Assembly: GCA_951213105.1 (NCBI GenBank)
Contig: OX578140.1
Location: forward strand, 31,270,018 to 31,334,017
Reading direction: 5' to 3'
DNA: 64,000 nucleotides
From: Amaurobius ferox
Lineage: Eukaryota > Arthropoda > Arachnida > Araneae > Amaurobiidae
Each line of letters starts with the position of its first letter. Position 1 is the stretch's first letter. The notes under the pieces are model-generated. The model was not told the origin of the DNA, did no database searches, and worked only from the letters and a program-made list of their open reading frames with translations. Shown here one piece after another: positions 45,275 to 58,300 of the stretch. The position numbers and the translations under genes were made by a program.

Positions 45275-46024
45275 ATCCGCGCTTTGTTAACTTTCGCGGC
45301 ACACATATTTCGCCGAAATTCTACTCAAACAGTTGCGAAATATTTTCTGATAGATAAAATGCAATGCTTAGATTATATTAAAACTAAATTTAATATTCAA
45401 TAAAACATAGAATATATGTTTTATTTTAATTTAAAATATTTTTGGTGCTGCCATCTGTTATCGTAATTTAATTCATACCGACTATTTTTATTTTTTAAAG
45501 AACATTTTTAAATGGCTATTCCTTCTAATACGCTATTAAATACAACAACAGATCATATATAATGCCATAATCACGGAAACGTAATTGAACTTGGACTTGA
45601 AGACAAAGGAACTTAAAGACAAAACTGCAGTCTTCAGTGATGTACATTCAGATCCCTTATCAAATTTATAGAATGATAAATTACCTTTCCATGATTGTGG
45701 CATTATTATTAAATATGATCTGTTGTTGTATTTAACACTGTATTAGAAGGAATAGATATTTAAAAATGTTCATTAAAAAATAAAAATAATTGGTATCAAG
45801 TAAATTACGACAACAGATGGCAGCACCAAAAATATTTTGGATTAAAATAAAAAATATATTCTATGTTTTAGGGGGCATTAAATTTAGTTTTAATATAATC
45901 TAAGCATTGCATTTTATCTATAATAAAATATTTCGCAACTGTTTGAGCAGAATTTCGGCGAAATATGTGTGCCGTGAAAGTTAACAAAGCGCGGATAGGG
46001 CAGAAAATTTACTGACGCACACCC
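45275..46024. mobile_element. TTAA foldback MITE, copy 2, left end truncated
   Basis: It belongs to the same family as 15262-16029, with arms of about 340 bp. The right end is intact (..ctgacgcacaccc followed by TTAA at 46025-46028). The left end lacks about the first 29 bases: TTAA (45271-45274) is directly followed by atccgcgctttgttaac. The central loop is inverted relative to copy 1. Confidence 0.88.
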
Positions 46025-46028
46025 TTAA

Positions 46029-47621
46029 CTCTGGTTAATTTACCTTACACAGTTCTATGTCAGGCATTTTCAGTCCTTTTTAACATAGTCAGCGCCCACT
46101 CTCCGCTCGTGTTAATTTTTTAAGTCTGTTTTTATGGAATCTCTTCTGTATGTTTTGACGGATATTCCAACAAAGTTTGGTGGACCTTTGGATAACTTTG
46201 AATAGAGATATTTTAATTATGATCAGCTTAATACTTCAGATAAGTGAAGATCTCTAGTACAAGAAAACGGAAATTAATTTCCCTTACATTTGCCTAATTC
46301 CAATTAATCACTTCATTCTCAATTATACAGAAGAAAAAAACGTGCTAAAGTGGTGTGATTTTATTAACTTAGTTCAATCAATTCTTCCTTTCTGTAGTTT
46401 GAAACAATATCTTTATGCACAGTATACAAGATGCTTGCACGTTAAAGTGACAGTTAATGCATAATACTGCCGAAAGATTGGATTAGAAATTTTGTAATTT
46501 ATATACAAATAGTAAGATGCTCATATGATGTTTTTTTCTAAAGTTTTATAGAAACATTTTCAAAGCATACTATTTAAATTTTAAAGAATTTGAATATAAT
46601 ATTATGCATTTAAAATGCATGAAACTCAACTTGTGTTTGAAATGCTTCTAGGGGGAAATATGCATACAAATATTTAATAGCTGTGAAAAAATTAGGGGTT
46701 TTGTTTGTTATACATAAATGTAATACAAAGATCTTCCAAAATAGATTTTGATGTTATGAGTCTCCACTGAAATATGATTAATATGACCAGGATCTACATT
46801 TTAATGTAGTATAAGAAAAACGAAAAGATATTTGCATATTCATACAATAACAAAAATTTCAAAGAAAATATATTTAAATATGTGTATAATGCTTGTGTTA
46901 TAAATCAATTTTGCCATAAGATGGGAAACTTTTGAATTTTTAAGAATTAAGTTTGAACTAGAAATATGGAGCAGAACACTAGAAAATGGATTTTAATTCT
47001 GTGTTCTTAGATAATTCTTAGATGTTCTTAGATGTGTTCTTAGATAAAGCAAACATTTTGTAAATTGATAAAGCGTTTATGTGGAGAAGAATGAACTAAT
47101 TCATGATGGGTAACATATGAAACAAAGGCTAACATATGAAACATTATTAATTAGGAGGTTTGTGAAATAAAAAAGAAATAGTCTCATTAAATAGCTGCGC
47201 CTAGAATTTTTGTCAGAATAAGAATTTCCTGTTAATTTGTTAAACATTTCGTAGCTATACGATTTAGAGTGACAAATTTTTGTATAAAAATTATGTTTAT
47301 TGAATTCATAACCGAAATAAATTTTGCTACCGTAGCATTTAAGCAAATGTGTGAGAGTAACAATTTTTGGTATGTTTTAGTTGTGATTTGCGTTTATTTT
47401 TTTTTTCCTAAATTGATATTTATGCTACTAATCTTAAGATGTTTAATAATTAAACACTGCAATATATAAAACCTTTCTCAAATACATTCCCTGATATTTA
47501 AGCCCTGCTAATAAGCATTCATCGAGCTACAAATTTATAAATTCCAAAAGACGATATAGCTCAAGATCAGCTGGAATATTCCGAGTGAAAGCACTTGAAG
47601 TCGAAAAGGAAACGATGAAAA
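46029..47621. other. Downstream flank / 3' region of gene 2
   Basis: AT-rich. A small tandem 'gtgttcttagataattcttagat' lies near 47000-47045. The 3' UTR of gene 2 probably starts just left of 47622, but no convincing single polyadenylation signal was chosen among many AATAAA-like strings. Confidence 0.4.
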
Positions 47622-48376
47622 CTATAGTTCTGTCGACAGCTTACGTCGGATGGACGTAGAACCATCGATATCCACAATGTGTTCGGGAACATCACTCCGC
47701 GCATTACTGTCGCGACTACCACCGTTTATTGAATTTCTAAATCGAGATGAAGGCACAGATGAAGATGTTTCGGAATCGGCAGAACTCCAGAATCTTGCCG
47801 TCCTCACGTAGTGCGCGGTACCATGTGAGGGCAGATCCTTGTTTGCCTGAGCATTTTTTAAACTGGGGTCATCCAGCCCATAGTCCCCATCCTCTCTGGG
47901 AATGCTAGGATGTCCGATGAGGAATCGGACTCTGTCCTCATTTGAGGAACAGGATGAGTATCCAGAATTGGGCGGAGGAGATCCAGGGTCCGTCCTCCTG
48001 TTGATGATGTCATCTAACAGGTACCAGTCCGTCTGTGTTTCTGAATGGGCTGTGGACGGGGTCTGTTTATGTCCATCCGCTTCATTTTGCTCCATGTCTC
48101 CGGATGGTCTCAAGGGCTGGGAGGAGGATCTCCTGGACAGGAAAGGGTTGGTCGGATTCTGCCGAATTGGCAGGAATTCGCAGGATTGCGTGGTCTGAGG
48201 TGGGACGGCCGCGCCCCTTTCGCACGCTTGCTGCAAGAGGGCCAGTGTCGTCCTCACCTCTTGACTGAGTGTGGCCACGTCCTGCGTCAAGGTCGTCATT
48301 TGTGCGTCGAGTCTCTCTACAGAGTTCTTGGTCATCTCTATCTCGTCTCGGATGTCGAATAGTTCCCAAGACCTTC
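47622..48376 (-). CDS. Gene 2, last exon: coiled-coil and disordered C-terminal tail, KCNH/Elk-like
   Basis: On the - strand acceptor ccctgcag|GAAGG opens 251 codons to TAG (47624-47622). It enters with two bases of a split codon, exactly what exon 60586-60477 supplies. GC content is clearly above the flanking DNA. Residues about 1-40 form a heptad coiled coil (IRDEIEMTKNSVERL, then MTTLTQDVATL and SQEVRTTLALL). The rest is Ser/Pro-rich and charged, with an SETQTD motif, a DDIINRR stretch and PSIPRED. A short helix with VxxLxxxV-LxxxV spacing followed by a disordered tail is found in C-termini of KCNH (Eag/Erg/Elk) potassium channels, where it can aid tetramer assembly. The pore and cyclic-nucleotide-like domain would be off the right edge. 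The assignment rests on this tail alone; another coiled-coil signalling protein is possible. Confidence 0.75.
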
Positions 48377-49399
48377 CTGCAGGGTATAAAATTTTGAATG
48401 AGTACACTAATTAGAAAAAATTAGCCTCCTTAACGTCAAGTGTAATCTATTTTTATCACGTTGGAATTTGTGCGCTGGAAGAGTGACCAGGCGAAACGAT
48501 GTTTCCAGGTTTTCTTTTTTTTTTTCGTTCTCCTCTCAGACCCACATGCATCATTGTTGGAATCGAGTTGCTTAGGTGGCATCCGCATCGTCTATATAGA
48601 CAGCTACAGTGGTCACTCCTAACGTGCACGCACCCTTAATGCATGCTTTATGCTTTTTATTATTATATTTCATTCAGTTGCTTTTAAAGACTGATGCTTT
48701 GAGAAGTATTTGAAATTTAATCACTTGCCAAACGATGATGGAGGCACTAATGTCAACTTTTACATAGAATTTTGGTCTCGGGTCTCGAATTTATAAAAGG
48801 CTAAGGAGGCTAATAGTAATTTATAACATCAAGTCGTTTATGCATTTACAACACATGTAACACACTTACAACATAAATAAATTATTTAATCATAAATATT
48901 TCAAATTTGCATTATTATAACACCCAAGATATTAGCGATTTATATTCTAAATATCCTGGCCTACCTAATCACTGCAGTTTGAATTGGATCTTTCATCAAA
49001 CCAGGTCTTCAGTGTTAGATCAGTTGCATTCAGATTTGGGTCCAAACAGCGTACCGTATATTTGCAGGATAAATATGGCTTTATGGATGTTTCAATTCCT
49101 AAAGCGTTATTGAATAGTAGGTTTTCTTGTTGATACTTCATTAATGTTACTTTGTGCCATTTTCAACAGTTTATAAAACATTTTAAGATTATTTTGTATC
49201 CGGTAAGCTCTGGTTGTGTTTAAGTGTTTTCGTTTGCGCCATTTCTATGACGTCGTTGCATATGTGACCCCGTTAGCTTAAATATTCTTAATCATTCCAA
49301 TCAAATCACAAGCTTTTCATTTGTTCGTTTAATGTGGGAAATCAGCAATTATAGGCAATTTCTAATGACTGTAAACATTTTTTCACTCGTGGAAATTTC
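48377..49399 (-). other. Intron of gene 2, no feature
   Basis: The polypyrimidine region is weak, with ccctgcag at the 3' splice site. The rest is AT-rich DNA without a recognised repeat until the array at 49400. Confidence 0.6.
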
Positions 49400-50449
49400 T
49401 TCACTCGTGGTTATTTAATCCTTTAAAAACTATATATTCAAAACTAATGTTTGAAACCCAAGTCAGAGTGGTTTTTTATTAAATTGGATGCAAAACCTAT
49501 TGGCAACATTTTCGCCATGTAAATACTAATGTATGAAATTACATCACTCGTGGTTATTTTAATACTTTAAAATCAATATATTCAAGACTAATGAAATCCA
49601 AGTCAGAGTGGTTAATTTTAAAAAATGGATACAAGACCTATTGGCAACATCATCGCCATATAAATACTAATGTATGAAATTACTTCACACGTGGTTATTT
49701 AATACCTTAAAAACAATATATTCAAGACTAATTAAATCCAAGTCAGAGAAGTTATTTTTTAAAAAATGGATTCCAGACTTATTGGCAACATTATCGCCAT
49801 ATAAATACTAATGTATGAAATAACTTCACTCGTGATTATTTAATACTTTAAAATCAATATATTCAAGACTAATGACATCCAAGTCAGAGAGGTTATTTTT
49901 AAATATTGGATACAAGACCTATTGACAATATTATCACCATATAAATATATAAATACATAAACACATAAATACGCCATAAAGGTGATTTTTAAATATTGTA
50001 TTGAAGTTATTTCATACATTAGTATTTATATGGCGATAATGTTGCCAATAGGTCTTGTATCCATTTTTTAAAATTAACCATTCTGACTTGGATTTCATTA
50101 GTCTTGAATATATTGATTTTAAAGTATTAAAATAACCATGAGTGAAGTAATTTCATACATTAATATTTATATGGCGAAAATGTTGCCAATAGGTTTTGTA
50201 TCCAATTTAATAAACAACCACTCTGACTTGGGTTTCAAAGATTAGTTTTGAATATATAGTTTTTAAAGGATTAAATAACCACGAGTGAAGAAATTTCATA
50301 CATCAGTATTTATATGGCGATAATGTAGCTAATAGGTCTTGTATCCATTTTTTAAAATAACCACTCAGACTTGGATTTAATTAGTCATGAATATATTGAT
50401 TTTAAAGTATTAAATAGGCACGAGTGAAGTAATTTCATACATTAGTATT
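49400..50449. repeat. Head-to-head satellite array: four + units and three - units of about 142 bp
   Basis: + units start with (a/t)tcac(t/a)cgtgg at 49400, 49543, 49684 and 49825. Mirror units end with ccacgagtgaa-like strings at 50146, 50289 and 50428, followed by a partial unit. Each unit contains 'aagtcagagtggtta', 'tggatacaagacctattggc' and 'atcgccatataaatactaat'. The axis of symmetry is near 49970-50000, in an AT-rich spacer. The array lies in the gene 2 intron. A transcript through it would fold into a hairpin with arms of about 450 bp. Confidence 0.93.
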
Positions 50450-50599
50450 AATCGATAAAAAATTTTTATTGCGTGCTTTTTGGCTTGATTTAGCGTAGAG
50501 TAGTAAACTTAAGATTTACATAATATTGAAAGTGTATATGTTTGTATGTAATTTTTACGGTTTTATAAGAGTCTTGAAGTAAATAGGGTAGGGAGTATC
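50450..50599. other. Spacer, nothing recognised
   Basis: Short AT-rich segment between the array and the GC-rich module. Confidence 0.5.
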
Positions 50600-50732
50600 G
50601 GCTACCGGGAGCGTTTGCCATGGCGGAAAAAAGCTTTAACCGGAGTGTTGGGGGTCGCAACTCCCCCCGGCCGTTACTCCTGTCACTCTTCTAGAAATTT
50701 ACGAGTACATTGTTACTTGTCCTTTTTGGGAA
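50600..50732 (+). repeat. GC-rich module related to the 3.5-kb foldback arms, next to (TA)n
   Basis: tatcggctaccgggagcg.., ..tttaaccgg.. and gggggtcgcaactccccccgg align with the arm of the 3540-3946 element (tatccgcttccgggagtg.., ..cttaaccgg.., gggggtcacaatcaccccccgg). The weaker match acattgttacttgtcctttt then leads into (TA)n. The g5/c5 hairpin is kept although its loop changed. Confidence 0.75.
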
Positions 50733-51065
<333 letters not shown>

Positions 51066-51068
<3 letters not shown>

Positions 51069-52354
51069 ATATACTTTATGAACACACACATTTTTGTGTA
51101 TATTCATTATTTTTAATGAAATACAGGCCTGAGAATGATGTATGAATTGTAGGTATATTATGTATAATAATATAATAGTGTGTAATAATGTATGAATTAA
51201 CATGTTACTTTTCGACAGTAGCGTGGCGTTCATTCTGTTTCCTTCCATAGTCCCGCTGCGTAATTAGTACGTTTATGAGTTTTTCTTTTCCAGTAGTTCT
51301 CCACATATGTATTTAGTTTTTCTTAATTTTATTGATTCTAGTTCCTTTCTAAAGTTTAGGTGCGTATTTTTTACGAAAAAATATTCAATTTTAATTTTTA
51401 TTAGCTCCATTCTTTGAATTTTCAGTTTCAACATCAAACGGCGGACAGTACGCCGAGTGACTGTCGAAGGGTTAAAATTCCTATTAGCATTTCTTCGCGA
51501 TTTCAAGTAACAGAGCAATTTAAATCAAATTCCGGTATGGCATGAAGATTATATATGCTAGAATGTATATTTTTGTACTATCGTAATGTCTTCGCATTAT
51601 ATGTTTAGGGACTGAGATTTCACGTCAGAATTCAAATCTGGTCGAACGTCGTATTGAATTGAATTTGTCAGTAGTTCATCTAAATTATTTATTTTCATAT
51701 TTAAATATTTAATATATTGATCAGTAACTTACAATGTAAAAGCTTAAAATATGTGAATTCATTTGAGATATTTAAGGGGACCGGAACCAGCTTATTTTAC
51801 CCGTGTCACATTTAGTAACTTCATCTTCCTTTTTCTCAAAAATTATAAACAATATCAGCACAAAATATTAGCGGCTGAAAGATGTAACACTTGTATTCAT
51901 TTTAATAGCTCATTTTTTATTTATTTTAAAAGTATTTCGAATTGTTATTTCCGCCCAAAATCACAGTTTTTACCGAAATTTTATAACCTTTCTATTTGTT
52001 CAGAAGAAAGTAAGCAACTTATCTTTAAAGTCGCGCATTGAATTAAAATATGCACACACATGGTCTGAATATACCATAAAAATGAATAAGTGTTATGTTT
52101 AGTTAATGCGTAAAAGGAACATAAACGTAAATAAAAGAAATAAATTTTGGGGAAAATTGCGAGATCTTTTAAATGCCCTTAACTCTAAGTGTGGCTTGTG
52201 GAAATGAAAGAATGTTTTCATCTTCTAATTTGCAGATTAACTAATTGGATATTTCGTTGGAAAGAGAACCTCCAGAACCCTTTAAATCGACAATAAAATA
52301 AATCCAATTTTTTGTTTAAATTTGCAGTTCTGGGCCCGTAAAATGTTTAAATTG

Positions 52355-52361
<7 letters not shown>
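51066..52361. other. Intron of gene 2, no assignable feature
   Basis: 51420-51475 contains a GC-richer cggcggacagtacgccg palindrome-like motif. The 92-codon frame at 51763 and the 81-codon minus-strand frame at 51518 have no recognisable motif. Confidence 0.5.
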
Positions 52362-52747
<386 letters not shown>

Positions 52748-53152
52748 TTATTAAATGGTTCTATATTTTATTTTTGTGTATCTAATATTTACAAATAAAA
52801 TAACGTAACATGTTTTTGGCTCAGTGCTTTGCTCCTGGTAGCTGAAGTCCACATTTCGAAAGTAATATTTAAACTTGCGGATTTGGCAACGACGGATCTG
52901 CCAATATGCTTACCTGCCCTGTATATTACATCCTGAATAACTAACAATTTGTGTATGCGTAGCCAAGCCAATCTGCTTGTTGGCGTGCGTTTGTACAGCA
53001 AATAGCAGACTTTTCTGTGAAACTGGTAAAAGAGTTTTCCGCTTGGTCGGAACAGCAGGTCAAATAATAATGATTTAATATAATTCTGGGGGAGATTTTA
53101 AATTTACCAATAAACAATATATGTTACTTAACAAGATACTTTTGTGTAGCTG
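52748..53152. other. Intron of gene 2 with a possible cryptic exon edge
   Basis: On the - strand 'tacagggcag|gtaagcat' near 52919-52909 is a strong donor sequence. However, no paired acceptor and no in-phase frame linking it to the gene 2 exons could be found, so it is not annotated as an exon. Confidence 0.35.
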
Positions 53153-53165
53153 GTAGAAAATGAGT

Positions 53166-53547
53166 TGTTGAGACCCAGACCGTCCGACCTACCAGAAAGG
53201 TGTAAGGTAACCGTTTGGACGGCTGGGAAGTGCCACCCAATTTACACCGGAACCCAGTGGGGGAGGCTTCCACAGGGACCGTACCCTTCTTCCCCTACCA
53301 CCAACCTCTCAGAAGGACTTACAGATCCACATGTTTAACGTGATCGTACTCCGCATGAACACGGCGGCAGTTGTGGCAGAATGCAAATCCAGCGCGCAAA
53401 CCTCCGGGCTACCGCGCCGAAATGTGCCAACAGCACGTGGTGTTACAAGATGATCACCCCCCCAAGTACTAACCGCGCCCGATGCTGCTTGACTTCGGTG
53501 ATCCAACGAGAACCGGTGTTTTCTTCACGGTAGGGCCGTTGGCTCCA
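53166..53547 (-). mobile_element. Chimeric 5S rRNA + tRNA-derived SINE with 13-bp target duplication
   Basis: gtagaaaatgagt at 53153-53165 and 53548-53560 flanks the insertion. On the - strand the order is: 119-nt 5S rRNA-like head (53543-53425), spacer acatttc, and a tRNA-like head of the 36-kb SINE type (cggcgcggtagcccggagg) whose B-box half is deleted. Then come the same body and the 3' tail ..gacggtctgggtctcaacaa. The structure matches the idea of 5S/tRNA composite SINEs known from other animals. It shows that the family here exists with and without the 5S head. Confidence 0.92.
53425..53543 (-). pseudogene. 5S rRNA-derived sequence (SINE head)
   Basis: It begins gccaacggccctacc and ends gtgctgttggc, with caccggttctcgttggatca, cgaagtcaagcagcatcggg and cggttagtacttggg in between. 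These are the canonical 5S order and include the internal control region. At 119 nt it has the normal 5S length, but several changes (for example the gggggggtgatcatcttg region) and the direct fusion to SINE sequence show it is not a functional 5S gene. Confidence 0.9.
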
Positions 53548-53560
53548 GTAGAAAATGAGT

Positions 53561-55002
53561 GTAGTGTTTCTCTATAGTTTTAGTAAACAACTAGCAGTTG
53601 CTCAGATTTATCTAGAGTTGTTCCTGAAAAATTATGTTTTTACCACTATGCAATATTTTGTGTTACTCTGCAATACATATTGGTATTCAAAAGTATTTGA
53701 ATTGAATGGTGAATTATTAATTATTTTTTAGTATATAAAGGTTGTATTAAAATGTCTTTGCAGATCGCCGTTGATGGTCTACAGTGGGAGTTTATAGTTT
53801 TATCCACATATCACATGAGTTCACTGCTATATCTCATTTTATAACAAAATATTTCAGAACTTGATTGGTAGCTAAATTTACATATTTGTTTCAAAGAAAT
53901 TTACTGAAAAATGTCATATATCATAAATTAATTGGTAGTTATAATTATATTATTTATTGACATTTATATAACTCACCTTGTGAACTAAATTCATCCATAT
54001 GTCGAAATCTAGCCGTCCAGCAAGGGGGAGGGGAGCTTTCTGTAATATCAGTTTAACTGAATTTGAGAAACAAGTAATGTTTCTTTGCATTTTTTTGAGA
54101 TATCAATTAAGCCTGCTTGTGGATACAAAAGAATGCGTGGAAATGGAAAGTAAAAGAAAAGTTATTCATTCCAAATCTAGTGCTGAAGCGGCCATGCAGC
54201 AAAGATGCAATATGATAGTATGAATGATGATATGTGTTATAATTGAATAGAACATGAATAGCTTTAATAGAAAATGAAAGTAAAATGGAATAGACAGTTA
54301 AAACAATCAGTATTTCATGTAATATAGAACTATCTAAGAGTGATTTAAATATATAGAGTTGATAAAAATGTATTTATGGTTTTTGTGTAGTTGTGTTTAT
54401 TTTTTAAAGGATGTATTAATTGCGGGGCTATTTAAAAAAACTAATTGGCATAAAAATTAGTACATTTAACAAATTGGTTGTAACTGAAAGGTAAAAGTAA
54501 AATATATATATATTTATATTTTAAAAGTAACAGGGTTGCCATCCAAACAGCATAATAAAATTGTATGGATTTTCAAATTTTGTACAGATACGTTTTATTT
54601 TAATTTTCCAAGTTAAAGGAAACTATCAAATCAAAGAAAAAGACCAATACAGCTAAATTCAAATGTGTACAATAAATGTGATATAATACATTTGTCCGGA
54701 AATCAGCAAAATGCACAATATTTCCGAAGAATATAAATACATTCTTGAATTCACTTGCATTCTTTAATTAAATTTTAATTAACTTTTACTTGTTTATTTG
54801 CATTATATTTATATATTCAGTTTTCTTCACACAACAAATTCATTCGAAACAGGAATAACGGTTACGATCACTGATCAGTAATCAATGATGAAGATAATAA
54901 ATTATCTGAAATTTCCATTTCCTTGAGTGAGGAATATTCGGAATCTTAAATACTTATTGAATAAAGTTAGGCATCGCAATTTATTAGATTCATATGGGAC
55001 TT
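53561..55002 (-). other. Intron of gene 2, no assignable feature
   Basis: AT-rich. A 74-codon + strand frame at 53999-54223 has no recognisable motif. Nothing else is seen. Confidence 0.5.
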
Positions 55003-55176
55003 TTATTTTTCTGGAAAGTCTAACTGTTTTATGAAAACACTCCTGAGGAGGCTGCCTTTTCCAAGGCAGTTGAGCAGTAGATTTGCAGCCATGAACCCTC
55101 CTTTTCCATGCGGCACATTAATCTGGGTAGTGGTGCGTTGCTGATTCATCGGTTTATTTCGAACGAATCTTCCGAA

Positions 55177-55364
55177 CTATGAACTAGACTCTTCCAGATG
55201 ACAGAGAGGACTGGACAAATTGTGGTCTGAGACCAAACCCGTAGGCGACTGGGGTCTTGACATGGCGTGTGATCTTCGGACCCTATCTTGTGAATGATTC
55301 CTAGAGATCGCCGCAGCCTCGAATGCGGCTTCTCTGGAGTAGAGATTTGAACACCGAGACTCTT
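55177..55364 (-). CDS. Gene 2, candidate alternative last exon
   Basis: This is a GC-richer open block inside the 12-kb intron. Using the acceptor tcaatag (- strand, ending 55365) it enters with two bases, in phase with exon 60586-60477. It runs ESRCSNLYSREAAFEAAAIS, then RNHSQDRVRRSHAMSRPQSP, to a TAG at 55179-55177. Ser/Arg-rich, coding-like composition matches the other tail exons. No good donor is present before the stop, so it would replace the coiled-coil exon and give a shorter tail. The acceptor lacks a strong pyrimidine tract, and other AG choices (after ccccaaag, 55385 region) change the phase. The same frame stays open for 57 more codons after the TAG. Confidence 0.45.
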
Positions 55365-58300
55365 CTATTGACGTAAACCTCATCAGTCGCTTTGGGGATA
55401 TTTTCTTATATCTTATTATGTGAAAAATATTTTTTACAAAATGCATAATATTTCTAAAACCTTAATGAAACAAAATTAAAAAAGTTTAAAAATTTAAAAG
55501 AAAAGATGGGGATGATGCCATATACCAGTGTATACCCAGTAAAAACGCTTAGTTCCAATTGTATCACAATTATTAGAATATTCTTTATTCAAAAAAATTT
55601 TCCTGCTCAGATAACGTACCCAAGTTCTTCTTTCACAATATTTTGTAAGCATTCTTTAAAATTCATCGGAATGCATTTGGTTTCTATGTGTTCGTATAAA
55701 CTATTTTGATATCGTAGTTCAGATTATTACTTCCTCCGTATACTATATAGTGAAATCATTGTTCTGGGAATTATGATTGTTTTCCACAGGAAATAATGCT
55801 ACGGAAATTTTAAAATTCAAATCATTTGAGGTCTAATCACGAGAATCACTAAACATTCTATCTTTTTTTTTATTGTTTCCCATAATATATCTACAGATAA
55901 CATTTGATAGCGATAGGTGCATTTATTATTGAGTTTTTGTGTTTACACGTCACACAAACACAGACTGAAAATTTACCGAAAAATATTCGAAATGAGTTCA
56001 GAATGTATTAAAACCTACTTATCAGTCAAAATTCAATGGGAAGCGACACCGACTTGCTGATTTAGAAAAATTTAATATTTTCGAATATCTTGAGGCATTT
56101 ATTCTGTAACTCGAATTTTTTATAACTCAAATTGTTTGTCGTTGGAGATTCGAGTTGTGGAAATTCCACTTCATAGTATTCCTATTACAGTCTATAAAAA
56201 GATAAGCGCATTCTATTATGCTGTTGTGGAATTACACTGTTGTATTCACAGTAGGATCGTGGATTGAGTTTCGGAGGTCGATCCTTGTGTGGAAATAACA
56301 ATAATATGTAGAGTATACAATATTATGTAGAGTAACAATAATATAAGTGCAGAGTAACTACTAAAATTAAATCTAATTTATTTTAATGTAAGAATATTTG
56401 ACTTGCCTATCAATTGCATGATGGAAGATATTTAAATACAGGGATGATTAGCTCAACAATGGGTTTAATCATTAAGGCCTATATGAGTAAGATAGAAGCT
56501 ATGTGAACTTACTGTGCTATGCAAAATTTGTGAAATGAAAATATTTTTACTTCCATACCAAAGATATTTCTAAATAAAAATCTTAGGTAAAAAATAATTG
56601 AATTATATCTGTGACTTTTAATACATGACTATGACTTTTAAAGACATTAACTGCATTGCAAAAATGAGAAAACAAACAAACGAAAAACTGTTGTTTATCT
56701 ATGTCTGAAATTTTCTCTAGAAATTCGAATGAGAAAGTATCTTTAAATTAGTTGACTGACATGTATGGTTGGTATTTAGAATTATGAAAAATTTTTTTGG
56801 GGTGAAAGGAAAAATCTTCTTATGTACTGTAATTTCTAATAAATTAAATATAAAATTGAATGGAGAGACAATTAACATCTACTAAACTATAGGATGAAGG
56901 AAAAATTAGTGGAAAAGGCTGGATGTTTTTAGGGAAATCATTATCTCAAAACATAACATTCAGAAAATGAACATCAAGATCAACATCAAGATGGAGAACA
57001 TAGAGACATGAGAAATCAAGTACTATATTAGATTAAAGATATTTCGAATGAACACATTGAATCTCATGCAGATGTGTGATGTTTTAGCTTCCTTATTTTG
57101 ACAAAAATTTGGACTTAGATGTATATATACATGTCTATTAAATTACAAGATTGTTTCAAAAATTTTAAAAATACCATATTAATTTTTTTTAGGTGAGTAA
57201 ACATTAAAACTGCGTGCACAAAAATACCTGAACATTTCATTTTATTAGATAAAACTGTTAATTTTGCGTACACAAAAACATTGAAAATTCCATTTAGTGA
57301 AGCTGCATATTAAAATAACGTATTCGATGGATTAATTGCACTCGAATTTACACATTTTTTTAATAATTGTCAAGTAATCAATGTACAAAACAAAACTAAT
57401 AATCTAAATATACGTAGAATATTTTACACTTAATTAGTATCTAGAATCAAGTGCTGCACATTTAGTGCGCTGCATGCAAAAAATAAATAAATAACAATCA
57501 TCGCACTAGCCTATAACCAGCAGAGCACATGAACTATTCTAGTGTTAGTAACTATGCTTCAAAATAAATACATAATATATAGATTCATTTGAATTTCTAC
57601 TGAAATTACAGCAACTAAAGACCAAAGAACAAATTATGAGTCAAAGTATAATTTTAAAAAAGTCAAATAATACATATATTATCAACATAATAATTACAAG
57701 CCTAAACTATAAACATATTCTTGGATTGCATCTAAACTAGGAGTACAAACTAATGATTATTGTTTTTTACTTTATTGCAGTTTATAACCGGTAAACTGTA
57801 TAAGAATATTTTAACATAAAATGTCTTTCTAATACATTGTTTACCGTTTATCATATTTTAAGTCCAGTTATTTTATTAGAATTGTACCCTGTATTAATTA
57901 TATTATTCTAACTAAAGTGCTGCATGCAATCTATACTGAAGAGAAGTTTGTGAGTTGTGTTTCTTTTATTTTGTTGTAGCTTATTTCTTAAAAATTCTCC
58001 AAATACAGTGATGGTAAATCTCTGATAAAAAGCCTAGTAATATATAAAAACTGCTTTTGTACAAAATTCGCTATTTTATCTAGAATTTTTCCTCATATTG
58101 TCGATGATGGAAAGAACTCGGGTTTTGTTACAATATATATTTTCAGACGTTTTCCCCCATTTTGCTACAGTTTTATGTGAAAATTTCAATAAAGCCTGTC
58201 CTACAGTAGTGATAGTGATCCCCTCTCCCTGCATCAAAATTTATAAAATCTTACATTCATCTATTATTCGTACCCTATAAGCACTATATAGATATCCTAA

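Noticed and set aside
47902..48369. Plus-strand and alternative minus-strand frames opposite gene 2
   Set aside because: Overlap the phase-matched exon and exist because of its higher GC content; no splice or start context.
52789..53001. An extra gene 2 exon with donor cag|gtaagc on the - strand
   Set aside because: No acceptor gives a frame compatible with the neighbouring exons, and the translation has no coding-like features.
53425..53543. A functional 5S rRNA gene
   Set aside because: It is inside a SINE target duplication, fused to SINE sequence and carries substitutions in the control region.
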